Below the pieces are notes generated by a model. The model made no database searches and was not told the origin of the DNA. It worked only from the letters and a program-made list of their open reading frames with translations. This document shows positions 52,617 to 61,043 of a stretch of DNA of 64,000 bases, piece by piece (the stretch's first letter is position 1; the number at the start of each line of letters is the position of its first letter). Made by a program: the position numbers and the translations under genes. The DNA lies in the NCBI RefSeq assembly GCF_900113015.1, contig NZ_FONV01000003.1, positions 682,001 through 746,000 of the forward strand, given 5' to 3'. This DNA is from Actinoplanes philippinensis. GTDB lineage: Bacteria; Actinomycetota; Actinomycetes; Mycobacteriales; Micromonosporaceae.

Positions 52617-53234
52617 ATGAGCACACCGCCGGGCCGGCGCCGGGGCCCCAGCAAGGGCGACCGGCGGGAGCGGGCCATCCTGGAGACCGCCCGGACCCTG
52701 CTGGCCCGCAAGCCGCTCGCCGACATCACCATCGACGAGCTGGCCGCCGGCGCCGAGATCTCCCGGTCCAGCTTCTACTTCTACTTCGACTCCAAGCTGT
52801 CCGTGCTGGTGGCGCTGCTGCACGGGATGGCCGGGGAGCTGGGCCGCGACGCCGGCCCCTGGCTCGACGGCGCCGGGCCGGACACGGCGGCGCTGCGCGA
52901 GGCGCTCACCCCGCTCGCCCGGCTCTGGCGCGAGCACGGCCGCATGCTGGCCGGGGCGCTGGCCGCCGCGCCCGGCTGCCCGCCGCTCGCGCAGTGGCGC
53001 GCCGAGCTGCGATCGGCGCACGTGGACCGGCTCGCCGCCCGCATCGCCCGCGACCGGGCCGCCGGGCTCGCCCCCGCCGGGCCGGCGCCGCGGGTCCTGG
53101 CCGGGCTCATCGACGACCTGCGGACCGCCGCGCTGGCCGGCAGCGCCGACCCGGAGGCCCTGGTCGACGACCTGGTCACGGTCGAGCTGCGGATGATCTA
53201 CGCCGATTTCGCCGAAGACCACCCGGCCGGGTGA
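52617..53234 (+). CDS. TetR-family regulator
   Basis: TetR regulator of 205 residues with helix-turn-helix LADITIDELAAGAEISRSSF followed by YFYFDSKLSVLV. The C-terminal domain recalls the EthR-like group (LTPLARLWREHGRMLAGAL). It is divergent from the MDR reductase and probably represses it. The ATG at 52617 follows the operator region directly. Ligand unknown. Confidence 0.9.
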   Translation: MSTPPGRRRGPSKGDRRERAILETARTLLARKPLADITIDELAAGAEISRSSFYFYFDSKLSVLVALLHGMAGELGRDAGPWLDGAGPDTAALREALTPLARLWREHGRMLAGALAAAPGCPPLAQWRAELRSAHVDRLAARIARDRAAGLAPAGPAPRVLAGLIDDLRTAALAGSADPEALVDDLVTVELRMIYADFAEDHPAG

Positions 53235-53256
53235 TCGTGGGCGCACCCTGATTGGC

Positions 53257-53859
53257 ATGCGTATCGGTGTCATTGGAGCAGGTCAGCTCGGCGGCACACT
53301 GGCCAGGTGGTGCGCCGAGAGCGGGCACGACGTCGCGGTCACCTCGCGGCATCCGGAGCGCCTGCGGACGGAGATGGACGGCGACACGTTGCGGATCATG
53401 TCGATCCCGCAGGCGGCCGCCTTCGGTGACGTGGTGATCTTCAGCCCCAACTGGTCGTCCGCGCACGAGGCAGTGGACCTGACCCGGGGCGTGATCGCCG
53501 ACAAGGTGGTGATCGACGCGACGAACCCGGACGTGCCCGACGACATCTCGGGGCTGGAGACGCTGATGGACTGGGCGCCCGAGGCACACTGGGCGAAGGC
53601 GTTCAACACCGTCCCGACCGACGTGCTGAGCCGGCGGCGCGGGCACGACCCGCTGCTCACCGAGTATGTCTGCACCGACGACCGGGACGCGAGGGAGGCC
53701 ACCTCGCTGATCATCCGCGACCTCGGGTTCGCGCCGGTCTACGCCGGCGGGGCGCACGCCGCGCTGCTCACCGAGACCGGCGGGCCGCTGCAGATGCGCG
53801 AGGTCGACGTGAAGGACGCGACCGACGTGCTCGCCGAGGCCCTGGCCGTCCTGCACTGA
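53257..53859 (+). CDS. NADP-binding protein of the F420-dependent oxidoreductase/ProC-like type
   Basis: Rossmann protein of 200 residues. MRIGVIGAGQLGGTLARWCA holds the GxGxxG motif; VTSRHPERL suits NADP(H) (Arg binding the 2'-phosphate). VVIDATNPDVPDD and AFNTVPTDVL fit the NADP_oxidoreductase F420-type domain. It may act in F420H2:NADP exchange or as a related reductase. It lies 22 nt after the TetR gene and may be co-transcribed with it. Confidence 0.82.
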   Translation: MRIGVIGAGQLGGTLARWCAESGHDVAVTSRHPERLRTEMDGDTLRIMSIPQAAAFGDVVIFSPNWSSAHEAVDLTRGVIADKVVIDATNPDVPDDISGLETLMDWAPEAHWAKAFNTVPTDVLSRRRGHDPLLTEYVCTDDRDAREATSLIIRDLGFAPVYAGGAHAALLTETGGPLQMREVDVKDATDVLAEALAVLH

Positions 53860-53940
53860 CAGCCCGCCGCCCTTCCGCCCGTGCGAAGCTCAGGCCGGTG
53901 ACGGCGACGGGGCGGCGGCGCGGGCCGTAGACTCCGGTCC

Positions 53941-54432
53941 ATGCCGGAGATCGTGGAGTTGCTCGCCTCGCCCGTGCATCGTTTCGAGGGACGGCCGTCC
54001 GACGGTCCCGCGCCGGCGCCCGAGGGCGAGCTGACCGGCGAGATCCGGATCCGGGCCGGTCTCGGCATCGTCGGCGACCGCTACTTCAACCACCGGGCCC
54101 ACCGGGACGCGAGCATCACCGTGATCGCGGCCGGTTCGCTGCCGCCCGGCGCCGGGCTGGCCCAGGTGCGGCGCAACGTGCTGCTCGCCGGGGTCGCCGT
54201 GGACGAGCTGGTCGGCTCGGTGCTGACGCTGGACTCCGGCGACGGCCCGGTCCGTCTCGCGGTCCGCCGGCCGGCCGCGCCGTGCGCGTGGATGGACGTG
54301 ACGCTCGGGCCGGGCGGCCACGCCGCGCTCCGCGGGAAGGGCGGGGTGCGCTGCGTGCCGCTCGACGACGGTGTGCTGCGGGTCGGCCCGGTGCTGGTGT
54401 CGATCTCGGCCGGGGACTCGACCGCGGCCTGA
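53941..54432 (+). CDS. MOSC-domain protein
   Basis: MOSC (molybdenum cofactor sulfurase C-terminal) protein of 163 residues. Seen: GIVGDRYFNHRAHRDASITV, QVRRNVLLAGVAVDELVGS and RRPAAPCAWMD with the conserved Cys, then LRGKGGVRCVPL. Such proteins handle sulfur or reduced groups bound to Mo cofactor, or detoxify N-hydroxy compounds. The enzyme partner is not identifiable here. Its last 41 bp are repeated 108 bp downstream. Confidence 0.88.
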   Translation: MPEIVELLASPVHRFEGRPSDGPAPAPEGELTGEIRIRAGLGIVGDRYFNHRAHRDASITVIAAGSLPPGAGLAQVRRNVLLAGVAVDELVGSVLTLDSGDGPVRLAVRRPAAPCAWMDVTLGPGGHAALRGKGGVRCVPLDDGVLRVGPVLVSISAGDSTAA

Positions 54433-54545
54433 TCCGGCGGGCGCCGATCGTCCGGGAAACCCGGCCGCGGCCCGGCCGGACCGGTGTCGATCTCGGCCGG
54501 AACGGTGTCGATCTCGGCCCGGAGCTCAACCGCGGCCTGACCCGG
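54397..54545. repeat. duplicated 3' end of the MOSC gene
   Basis: 54397-54437 and 54505-54545 are 36/41 identical by eye, and a third short copy of GTGTCGATCTCGGCCGG starts at 54484. The second copy is non-coding and runs up to the stop of the opposite-strand small gene. Confidence 0.75.
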
Positions 54546-54549
54546 CCGA

Positions 54550-54762
54550 TCAGATCAGCACGTCCACCAGGCCCGGTGGGGTCATCCGCGCGATGGCGTC
54601 CCGGCTCTCCAGGACGGCGGTCCGGTCGGCGTGCAGCTCACCGTCGTCGGCGCCGGCGACGACGTCGGTGGCCAGGCGGCTGCAGTCCTCCCGCAGCCGC
54701 AGCCACGCGGCGTGGGTCTCCCAGGCCGACGGCGCTTGGGACGAGCCGATGCTGATGGTCAT
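54550..54762 (-). CDS. small protein of unknown function (70 residues)
   Basis: MTISIGSSQAPSAWETHAAW start behind a perfect GGAGG at 6-nt spacing, which supports a real gene. It is acidic and helical, without a membrane segment or Cys. It lies 38 nt downstream of the UspA gene in the same direction and is probably co-transcribed with it. No family recognised. Confidence 0.65.
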   Translation of the reverse strand: MTISIGSSQAPSAWETHAAWLRLREDCSRLATDVVAGADDGELHADRTAVLESRDAIARMTPPGLVDVLI

Positions 54763-54800
54763 GCGGGCCTCCGTGGGGGTCGCGGCGTTGCGGGCCCCGA

Positions 54801-55634
54801 CTATCGGCCGGCCGCCGCCACGCTGAAGGAAACCGGCGGAACCAGCAGCACCGGGCTCTGTCCCGGCCCGGGCACCCCGCGCACCAGCTCGGCGAACCAG
54901 CCGCGCTGACCACTGGCGGCGATCAGCAGGCGGCCCCGGCGCGAGGCCCGGCCCAGGGTGTACGACAACTCGGGCTCGGCCACCACGAGCGGCTCCACCC
55001 GTACCCGCGGATAGTGACCGGCCCAGGCGGCGAGCAGTTCGGTCAGCTGCCGGCGCGCCTGCCGGCCGGCCTGGTCGTCCCCGGGCTGCCAGACCCGGAC
55101 GGCGACGAGCCGCGTCCCGGCCAGGTCGGCCTCCTCGAAGGCACGGCGTACCGCGGAGGCCGGGCCGTCCAGCCCGGTGACCGCGAGCACGACGGGTCCG
55201 GTGCGCAGCCCGGCGCCCCGCTGGACGAGCAGCGGGCTGCGGCTGTGCCGGGCCAGGTAGGCGGCGGTGGACCCCCAGCCGGGCCGGCCGGGGCCCTCGT
55301 CACGGCGGCCGATCACCACGAGCGAGGCGGTCTCGGAGTGTTCGGCGAGGATCCCGGCGGGGCTGCCGGTGATCAGCTCGCCGGTGACGGTCAGCCAGGG
55401 CGCGCGCTGCCGGGCGCGGCGGATGGCGGCATCGAGGAGGCGGCGGCCGTCGGTCTCGCCGGGCACCGGCCCGCGGCACCGGTAGCGGCCGGTGTACTGG
55501 CCGGGCCAGACGTGCAGGACGTGGAGGGGCACACCACGCCGGGCCGCCTCGTCGGCGGCCAGGTCGAGGGTGACCGGATGGGTGCGGGAGCCGTCGACGG
55601 CGGCCACCACGGGCTGTGCTTCGGAGGTCCGCAT
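54801..55634 (-). CDS. tandem universal stress protein (UspA)
   Basis: Two UspA domains in 277 residues. Domain 1 starts VVAAVDGSRTH, has VPLHVLHVWPG and ends VVIGRRDEGPG...STAAYLARHSRSPLLVQ, close to the ATP-binding G2xG9xG(S/T) motif but with changes (GRPGWGSTA). Domain 2 (VVLAVTGLDGPASAVRRAF) is more diverged and lacks that motif. Actinobacteria use many such proteins in hypoxia and dormancy. The 288-nt gap upstream, shared with the MCP-PilZ gene, shows no clear DosR box. Confidence 0.9.
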   Translation of the reverse strand: MRTSEAQPVVAAVDGSRTHPVTLDLAADEAARRGVPLHVLHVWPGQYTGRYRCRGPVPGETDGRRLLDAAIRRARQRAPWLTVTGELITGSPAGILAEHSETASLVVIGRRDEGPGRPGWGSTAAYLARHSRSPLLVQRGAGLRTGPVVLAVTGLDGPASAVRRAFEEADLAGTRLVAVRVWQPGDDQAGRQARRQLTELLAAWAGHYPRVRVEPLVVAEPELSYTLGRASRRGRLLIAASGQRGWFAELVRGVPGPGQSPVLLVPPVSFSVAAAGR

Positions 55635-55922
55635 GTTCGGACGGTAGTTCTCGGGTCACCTCCCCCGGCACGGCCATTGGTCGGTTCCGTACGGGTAGTT
55701 CGGGTTGCCGGGCACGGGCAGGCGGCGATCGTGCCGGGTGGGCTCCGGCGGCACCGGCCCGCCGTCCACGGGCTCTTGGAGAAGGAGCGTTGACGGTCAT
55801 CGGCTCGCGGAAGACGGGCATGAAGGAGGGCATGCGGCCGGCGATGGCCAGATCGACGCCCTGCTCGCAGAGGGCCGAAACGCCGCACGGGGGCCGACCG
55901 GGCACGGTACGGTCGGATCATT

Positions 55923-57077
55923 ATGCCGACCTGGTTGGTCCTCCTGGGAACGCTGATCGCGATGGTGTGCAGCGCGCTGGTGGCCTTCCGGCTGGGTCGC
56001 CGCACCCTCGCGCAGCCGAGGCTGGCCGGCGACGGCCGGGAGCCGGGCGAGCACGCGGGGGCGCTGGACGAGCGCGACACCGAGATCGTGCGGCTGCATG
56101 CCGAGCTGGCGACGCAGGCGGAGAATTCGCAGGCCTACCAGCGCGAGCTCAACCAGCGGCTGCGGCGCCGGGCGCGGGAGGCGATCGACGACACCGCCGA
56201 GGTGATCGGCGGCAAGCTCGAGGACGTGGTGGTGCAGGTCGGCGCGGCCCGGGACGCGGCGGCCGCCACCCACGAGCGGGTCACCCTCACCAGCCACGCG
56301 GCGAACGTGCTGGTCCAGCGGGCGCACGGGGCCGGTGAGGCGGCCACCGCGCTGAACGACAGCCTGCACCAGGTCGCCGGGATCGCCGGCGTGATCTCCG
56401 GGATCGCCTCGCAGACCCGGCTGCTGGCGCTGAACGCCACCATCGAGGCGGTGCGGGCCGGCGCGGCGGGCAGCGGGTTCGCGGTGGTCGCCGACGAGGT
56501 GAAGAGCCTGGCCGACACGACCGCGCACTCGACCGAGCAGATCACCAGCACGATCGCCGCCCTGGAGGCGGACGTGGCCCAGATGGGTCAGACGCTGCGC
56601 GCGATCATCTCGGACGTCGGCGACATCGAGGACGCGATGCGTCAGCTGGGCGGGATCGCCGACCGGCAGCACGACATCGTGGGCCGCCTGCACCGCAGCG
56701 TGGAGGCGACGATGGCCCAGATCGGCGACCTCTCCGATGTGGCCGAACGGCTGGAGCGCCGCCGCCACGACCGGCTCAAGGTGGAGGGCGCGGTCCGGCT
56801 GCAGACGTCGGCCGGCCCGCCGATCACCGCCGACATGGCCGACCTGAGCGCGGACGGGCTGGGCTGTCACGTGCCGGCCGGGGCCCGGGTCGTGGTCGGC
56901 GACCTGGTCCGGGCCGAGATCGCGGTCGACGAGCTGTCGGTGGCGGCCGACGCGCGGGTGGCGCGCCGGATCGAGCGCGGCGAGACCGCCGAGATCGGCC
57001 TGCAGTTCCAGGGTGTGCCGGATCACGTCCGGCACGAGATCAACCGGTTCCTGACCCGGATCGGCGCGGGCGCCTAG
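55923..57077 (+). CDS. methyl-accepting signalling domain fused to a PilZ domain
   Basis: 384 residues. One N-terminal membrane helix (about 4-22) is followed by a short coiled coil. A chemoreceptor signalling hairpin follows (about 90-270) with GIASQTRLLALNATIEAVRA and FAVVADEVKSLADTT at its tip. A PilZ domain (about 278-378) keeps the c-di-GMP motifs: R280xxxR284 in RRHDR and DLSADG (307-312). It has no periplasmic sensor domain, so input is probably c-di-GMP itself. Its TAG stop shares bases with the TAG of the converging DUF6766 gene. Confidence 0.88.
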   Translation: MPTWLVLLGTLIAMVCSALVAFRLGRRTLAQPRLAGDGREPGEHAGALDERDTEIVRLHAELATQAENSQAYQRELNQRLRRRAREAIDDTAEVIGGKLEDVVVQVGAARDAAAATHERVTLTSHAANVLVQRAHGAGEAATALNDSLHQVAGIAGVISGIASQTRLLALNATIEAVRAGAAGSGFAVVADEVKSLADTTAHSTEQITSTIAALEADVAQMGQTLRAIISDVGDIEDAMRQLGGIADRQHDIVGRLHRSVEATMAQIGDLSDVAERLERRRHDRLKVEGAVRLQTSAGPPITADMADLSADGLGCHVPAGARVVVGDLVRAEIAVDELSVAADARVARRIERGETAEIGLQFQGVPDHVRHEINRFLTRIGAGA

Positions 57078-57748
57078 CCTTCGACGCCGGTGGCGGTGTG
57101 CGGGCTGCCGACCGGCTTGGACTCCGGGGAGCCGCGCTGCCGCAGGTAGATGGAGAGGATCACCATCGAGGCGACGGCCAGCAGCTCGGACTGCCAGTTC
57201 TGCAGGGTCCGGTTCCAGAAGTCCGGCTCGGTCAGGTACTCGGCCCAGGTGACCGGCTCCTGCAGGTCACGCAGCTGCTCCTCGTTGTAGGCGGCGGCCC
57301 CGGCGATCGACTGGGTGAGCCACGAGGCGACGAAGAGCAGTCCCATGACGAGGCCGAGCGAGTTCGACAGCAGGGTGCGGCGCAGCCCGGCGGCCCGGGC
57401 CCAGCTGGGTGACTCGTCGGTGGCGTACCGGCCGACCTTCTGTTTCTCGTCGGATTCGCGCCCCTGCTCCCCCGGCTTCTTCGACTCGGGCGAGCCGCGC
57501 TGCACCAGCCACACGGTCAGGAAGATGTAGAGGAAGAACTGCAGGTACTCGGACTGCCAGTTCTCGGCCACGTCGGCGGCGAACGACGCCGACGTGAGGT
57601 ACCGGGTGAGCGGGACCGGCTCCATGCCGGCCGCGAGCTGCTGCTGGTTGAAGTCGGCGTGCCCGGCGAACGCCTGGGCGACCAGCACGATGAGGAACAG
57701 CAGGCCGAAGACCAGGCCGAGCGAGTTGTCCCGGAGGAACCGTCTCAT
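57074..57748 (-). CDS. DUF6766-like membrane protein with internal duplication
   Basis: 224 residues built of two similar halves. Each has a helix (NSLGLVFGLLFLIVLV; NSLGLVMGLLFVASWL), an outside segment with a Tyr-Leu-Thr motif, NWQSEYLQFF or NWQSELLAVA, a second helix and a RGSPESK tail. The ATG at 57748 overlaps the stop of a 27-residue gene (ATGA). DUF6766 proteins are uncharacterised membrane proteins. The family name is from memory. Confidence 0.82.
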   Translation of the reverse strand: MRRFLRDNSLGLVFGLLFLIVLVAQAFAGHADFNQQQLAAGMEPVPLTRYLTSASFAADVAENWQSEYLQFFLYIFLTVWLVQRGSPESKKPGEQGRESDEKQKVGRYATDESPSWARAAGLRRTLLSNSLGLVMGLLFVASWLTQSIAGAAAYNEEQLRDLQEPVTWAEYLTEPDFWNRTLQNWQSELLAVASMVILSIYLRQRGSPESKPVGSPHTATGVEG

Positions 57749-57828
57749 CGGTGCAGCACCCCCAGCACGGCGAAGTACAGCAGGCCGGCCGAGACCACCA
57801 GCAGGAGCAGCAGGTACTGGAATCGCAT
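57745..57828 (-). CDS. 27-residue single-helix membrane peptide
   Basis: MRFQYLLLLLVVSAGLLYFA followed by VLGVLHR: one hydrophobic helix with basic ends. It starts 3 nt after the lipoprotein stop, has a G-rich site (GGGTGGGTGAG) before the ATG and overlaps the DUF6766 start by ATGA. This placement makes translation likely. It may be a small subunit or regulator of the DUF6766 protein. Confidence 0.65.
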   Translation of the reverse strand: MRFQYLLLLLVVSAGLLYFAVLGVLHR

Positions 57829-57831
57829 CGC

Positions 57832-58224
57832 TCACCCACCCTGGACGGCGCAGTCGTAGGGGCGTTCGCCGCGGGGCACGCAGCCGGCGGCCACCACCCG
57901 CCAGCCGTCCGGGAAGACGGCGAGGAACACCGTGTCGCCGGTGAACCGGACCAGCGCGCGTTGCCCGTACACCTGGGAATCGGCCTGATCGGACGGCGCG
58001 GTGAGCGCCTCGTCCACGATGGTCCGCGCACACGGCGCGTCGATCTGTCTCTCGGTCTCCGGGGCCAGGGCGTCGCAGGCGGCCTGGCCGTCACCGCCGG
58101 CGGCCGCCTGCAGGAACCGCCGGGCGGTCTCCTCGGCAGCGCCGGAACGCTGCTCGACGGAGGCGCACCCGGCCGTCAGGAGCACCGGGATCACCATCAT
58201 CATCCATCGCACGGAGCGCTGCAT
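57832..58224 (-). CDS. small lipoprotein of unknown function
   Basis: 130 residues with a lipobox LLTAGC (Cys20). The mature part is a helical then beta domain (ETARRFLQAAAGGDGQAACD..., VFLAVFPDGWRVVAAGC) with four further Cys. This layout resembles small NTF2-like or DUF4878-type lipoproteins. It begins the lipoprotein, 27-residue peptide, DUF6766 operon. Confidence 0.8.
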   Translation of the reverse strand: MQRSVRWMMMVIPVLLTAGCASVEQRSGAAEETARRFLQAAAGGDGQAACDALAPETERQIDAPCARTIVDEALTAPSDQADSQVYGQRALVRFTGDTVFLAVFPDGWRVVAAGCVPRGERPYDCAVQGG

Positions 58225-58242
58225 GCCCCCGGCAGGCCGGCT

Positions 58243-58851
58243 TCATGCCGGAAAGACCCCGGGAAGGTCACCCGTGAGGTATCGCTGCACGGCCGGGCCG
58301 ACCGCCGCGACGAGCGTCTCGGACGGCGACGAGGCCAGCGGCTCCACCTTGATCACGTAGCGGGCCAGGGCCAGGCCGGCCAGATGGCTGGCGGCCAGGG
58401 TGATCCGCAGATGCGCCTCGGCCGGGTCGAGGCCCAGCCTGGGCACCGCCCGGCGGAGGATCTGGGTGATGATGAACTCGCGGAACAGCTTGGCCGTCCA
58501 TTCGGTGCCGACCACCGAGCGCAGCAGCGCCACCGCCGCCGACCCGCGCGGACCGTCCCACATGGCCAGGAACGCGCGCACGAACCGGACGCCGATCTCG
58601 TCCCGGTCGCCCGCGGTGGCCTCGGTGATCAGGTCGACCGGGTCGACCGGCGAGTTCATCGTCGCCAGGAACAGCTTGTCCTTGGTCCCGAAGTAGTGGT
58701 GCACCAGCGCCGGGTCGACCCCGGCGCCGGTCGCGATGGCCCGGATCGAGGCTCCGTCGTAGCCCTTCTCGGCGAACGCGCTGCGCGCCGCCGAGAGGAT
58801 CGCCTCGCGGGTGTCCGGGTTGCCGGGCCGGCGTCCGGTCCGTCGCACCAT
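58243..58851 (-). CDS. TetR-family regulator of the ABC-2 exporter
   Basis: TetR regulator of 202 residues. Helix-turn-helix: GYDGASIRAIATGAGVDPAL followed by VHHYFGTKDKLF. GAGGAG precedes the ATG. It is the third gene of the ABC exporter operon, 27 nt after the permease stop. It probably represses that operon through the inverted repeats upstream of the ATPase gene. Confidence 0.9.
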   Translation of the reverse strand: MVRRTGRRPGNPDTREAILSAARSAFAEKGYDGASIRAIATGAGVDPALVHHYFGTKDKLFLATMNSPVDPVDLITEATAGDRDEIGVRFVRAFLAMWDGPRGSAAVALLRSVVGTEWTAKLFREFIITQILRRAVPRLGLDPAEAHLRITLAASHLAGLALARYVIKVEPLASSPSETLVAAVGPAVQRYLTGDLPGVFPA

Positions 58852-58878
58852 CGCTTCGAACTCCTCACGTTGTACGGG

Positions 58879-59607
58879 TCAAGCGGTCCTGCGCCGCAGG
58901 GTCGCCGCACCGAGGACGAGCGCCACCACGATCGCGCCCACCACGACGGTGAGGTCACGCCACATGATGCCCGTCGGCTCGGCGTGCATGCCGACCTCGG
59001 TCAGCGCCTCCACGGAGTAGGACATGGGTAGCACGTTGCTGATCGCCTGCAGCCACCCGGCCATGTCGTCGCGGGGCACGAACAGCCCGCACAGCAGCAG
59101 CTGGGGCGCCACCACGAGCGGCATGAACTGCACCGCCTGGAATTCGGTCCGGGCGAACGCGCTGCACAGCAGGCCGAGCGCCACCCCGAGGACGGCGTTG
59201 GCGACGGCGATCAGGATGACCAGGCCGATGCCGCCCGCGGTGGTCATGTCCAGCGCCCAGTAGGCGAATCCGGCCGCCACCGCCGCCTGTGCGGTCGCCG
59301 CCAGCCCGAAGGCGATGCCGTAGCCGAAGAGCAGGTCCAGCTTGCCGACCGGGGTGGTGAACAGCCGCTCCAGGGTGCCGGTGGTGCGCTCGCGGAGCAT
59401 GGCGATGCTGGTGATCAGGAACATCACGATGAACGGGAAGACGCCGAGCATGGTGAGGGCGATCCGGTCGAAGACCCGCGGCTGCCCCTCGTACATGAAA
59501 TACATCAGGGTGATCAGCAGCGTCGGCACCACGATGATCATCGCGATGGTCCGCGGGTCGTGCCGCAGCTGGCTCAGGATGCGCTTGACGGTGCTCACGA
59601 GGATCAT
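58879..59607 (-). CDS. ABC-2 type exporter permease
   Basis: 242 residues with six helices. The ATG at 59607 overlaps the ATPase stop (ATGA). RERTTGTLERLFTTPVGKLD and LFVPRDDMAGWLQAISNVLP are typical of ABC-2 (DrrB/YhhJ-like) drug and lipid exporters. It forms a dimer with the ATPase encoded upstream. Substrate unknown; daunorubicin-type resistance pumps share this layout. Confidence 0.92.
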   Translation of the reverse strand: MILVSTVKRILSQLRHDPRTIAMIIVVPTLLITLMYFMYEGQPRVFDRIALTMLGVFPFIVMFLITSIAMLRERTTGTLERLFTTPVGKLDLLFGYGIAFGLAATAQAAVAAGFAYWALDMTTAGGIGLVILIAVANAVLGVALGLLCSAFARTEFQAVQFMPLVVAPQLLLCGLFVPRDDMAGWLQAISNVLPMSYSVEALTEVGMHAEPTGIMWRDLTVVVGAIVVALVLGAATLRRRTA

Positions 59608-60329
59608 GCGGTCGCCACCTCCTCCTGCCGCCGGATCAGGGTCAGGAACGCCTGGTCCAGGTCGTCGGTGCCGGCGGCCCGTTTCACCGCGGCCGGGGTG
59701 TCGTCGGCGATCAGGGCGCCGCCGCGGATGAGCAGCAGCCGATCGCAGCGGTTCGCCTCGTCCATGACGTGGCTGGAGACGAGGACGGTGGTCCCGTCGG
59801 CGGCGAGCCGGCGGAAGTGGTCCCACAGCTCGTCGCGCAGCACCGGGTCCTGGCCGACGGTCGGCTCGTCGAGGATCAGCACCTCGGGGCGGCTCACGAT
59901 GGCGCAGGCCAGCGAGGCCCGGCTGCGCTGGCCGCCGGACAGGTTGGCCACGAGCTGGCCCCGCGCCGCGGTCAGGCCGACCGCGTCGACGGCGGCGTCG
60001 GCGGCGGCCGCGTCGAGGCGGTAGAGGGAGGCGAAGTAGCGCGCGTTCTCCGCCACGGTCAGGTCGGCGTAGACGCTGGGCGCCTGGGTCAGGTAGCCGA
60101 TCCGGCTGCGCAGCGGCGTGGACCCGGCCGGATGCCCGAGCACGGTGACCGTGCCCGAGGCGATGATCTGCACGCCGACGATCGCGCGCATCAGGGTGGT
60201 CTTGCCGCTGCCGCTCGGGCCGAGCAGCCCGGTGACGGTGCCTCTCGGTATGGCGCAGGAGAACCCGTCCAGGACGGTCCTCGCTCCGCGTTGCACGACG
60301 AGGTCGCGGACCTCGATCGCGGTTTCCAT
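59604..60329 (-). CDS. ABC exporter ATPase (DrrA-like)
   Basis: 241 residues. Walker A GPSGSGKTT, signature LSGGQRSRASLA, Walker B VLILDEPTVGQDP and the switch His in VLVSSHVMDEA. The ATG at 60329 follows GGGGAGG by 6 nt; two upstream starts are weaker. First gene of the exporter operon; the promoter holds large inverted repeats. Confidence 0.94.
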   Translation of the reverse strand: METAIEVRDLVVQRGARTVLDGFSCAIPRGTVTGLLGPSGSGKTTLMRAIVGVQIIASGTVTVLGHPAGSTPLRSRIGYLTQAPSVYADLTVAENARYFASLYRLDAAAADAAVDAVGLTAARGQLVANLSGGQRSRASLACAIVSRPEVLILDEPTVGQDPVLRDELWDHFRRLAADGTTVLVSSHVMDEANRCDRLLLIRGGALIADDTPAAVKRAAGTDDLDQAFLTLIRRQEEVATA

Positions 60330-60340
60330 GATTCCTCCCC

Positions 60341-60382
60341 GGAAACTCATCAACTGTTGAAATCAACGCTAGATGAGTTTCC
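60341..60382. promoter_or_regulatory. nested inverted repeats, exporter operon operator
   Basis: GGAAACTCAT (60341-60350) and ATGAGTTTCC (60373-60382) are perfect 10-bp arms. Inside lies TCAACTGTTGA (60350-60360). A related TCAACACATGATGA lies near 60403. Probably the site of the operon's own TetR protein. The region also contains the ATPase promoter. Confidence 0.65.
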
Positions 60383-60404
60383 GGTCCGGCGGCAAGCACC
60401 TAAC

Positions 60405-61037
60405 TCAACACATGATGAAATTTTCCACGTCGGCGTCGGTGAGCTGCTCGAAGTCCTCGTACCAGCGGCCCACGGCGTAGAACGGGTCGGGCGCGTTCAG
60501 GTAGACCACCGTGTCCGCCACCGCGGCCATCGCGTCCCGGGCCTCCGGCGAGCACACCGGCACCGCCAGGATCAGCCGGGCCGGGTCCCGGCCGCGCACC
60601 CACAGCAGCGCAGCGTGCGCGGTCACCCCGGTGGCCAGCCCGTCGTCGACGACGATCACGGTCCGGCCGGCCGGCGCCGGGGCGGGGCGGTCGCCCCGGT
60701 AGCGGTGGATCCGGCGGCGCAGCTCCTCCCGCTCGGCGGCCAGCACCCCGGCCAGCCCGTCCTCGGTGGCCCCGGCCCAGAGCAGATTCCCCGGGTCGTA
60801 GACCGGCGGCCCGTCCTCGGCGATCGCGCCCAGCCCGAACTCCGGCCGGCCCGGCGCCCCGATCTTGCGGGCCACCACGATGTCCAGCTCACCGCCGAGC
60901 CGCCGCGCCACCGGCCCGGCGACCGGCAGACCACCCCGCGGCAGGGCCAGGATCAGCGGATCGGCCGGCTCACCGAGCTCGGCGGCCAGCCGGTCGGCGA
61001 GCGCCCGCCCGGCCTCGGCCCGGTTGGCGAAGATCAT
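60405..61037 (-). CDS. phosphoribosyltransferase-fold protein
   Basis: 210 residues. The PRPP-binding motif is intact: TVIVVDDGLATGVTA. An N-terminal LILALPRGGLPVAGPVARRL loop and VVARKIGAPGRPEFGLGAIA are typical of the stress-linked type I PRTase family of actinobacteria. Substrate base unknown. It lies 6 nt after the dienelactone hydrolase gene. In some mycobacteria the two domains occur fused in one dormancy protein, which supports joint function. Confidence 0.88.
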   Translation of the reverse strand: MIFANRAEAGRALADRLAAELGEPADPLILALPRGGLPVAGPVARRLGGELDIVVARKIGAPGRPEFGLGAIAEDGPPVYDPGNLLWAGATEDGLAGVLAAEREELRRRIHRYRGDRPAPAPAGRTVIVVDDGLATGVTAHAALLWVRGRDPARLILAVPVCSPEARDAMAAVADTVVYLNAPDPFYAVGRWYEDFEQLTDADVENFIMC

Positions 61038-61043
61038 GGCGGC

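Noticed and set aside
55616..56338. Frame overlapping the start of the MCP-PilZ gene
   Set aside because: Low-complexity Arg/Ala/Gly product in another frame; the MCP-PilZ frame has clear domains.
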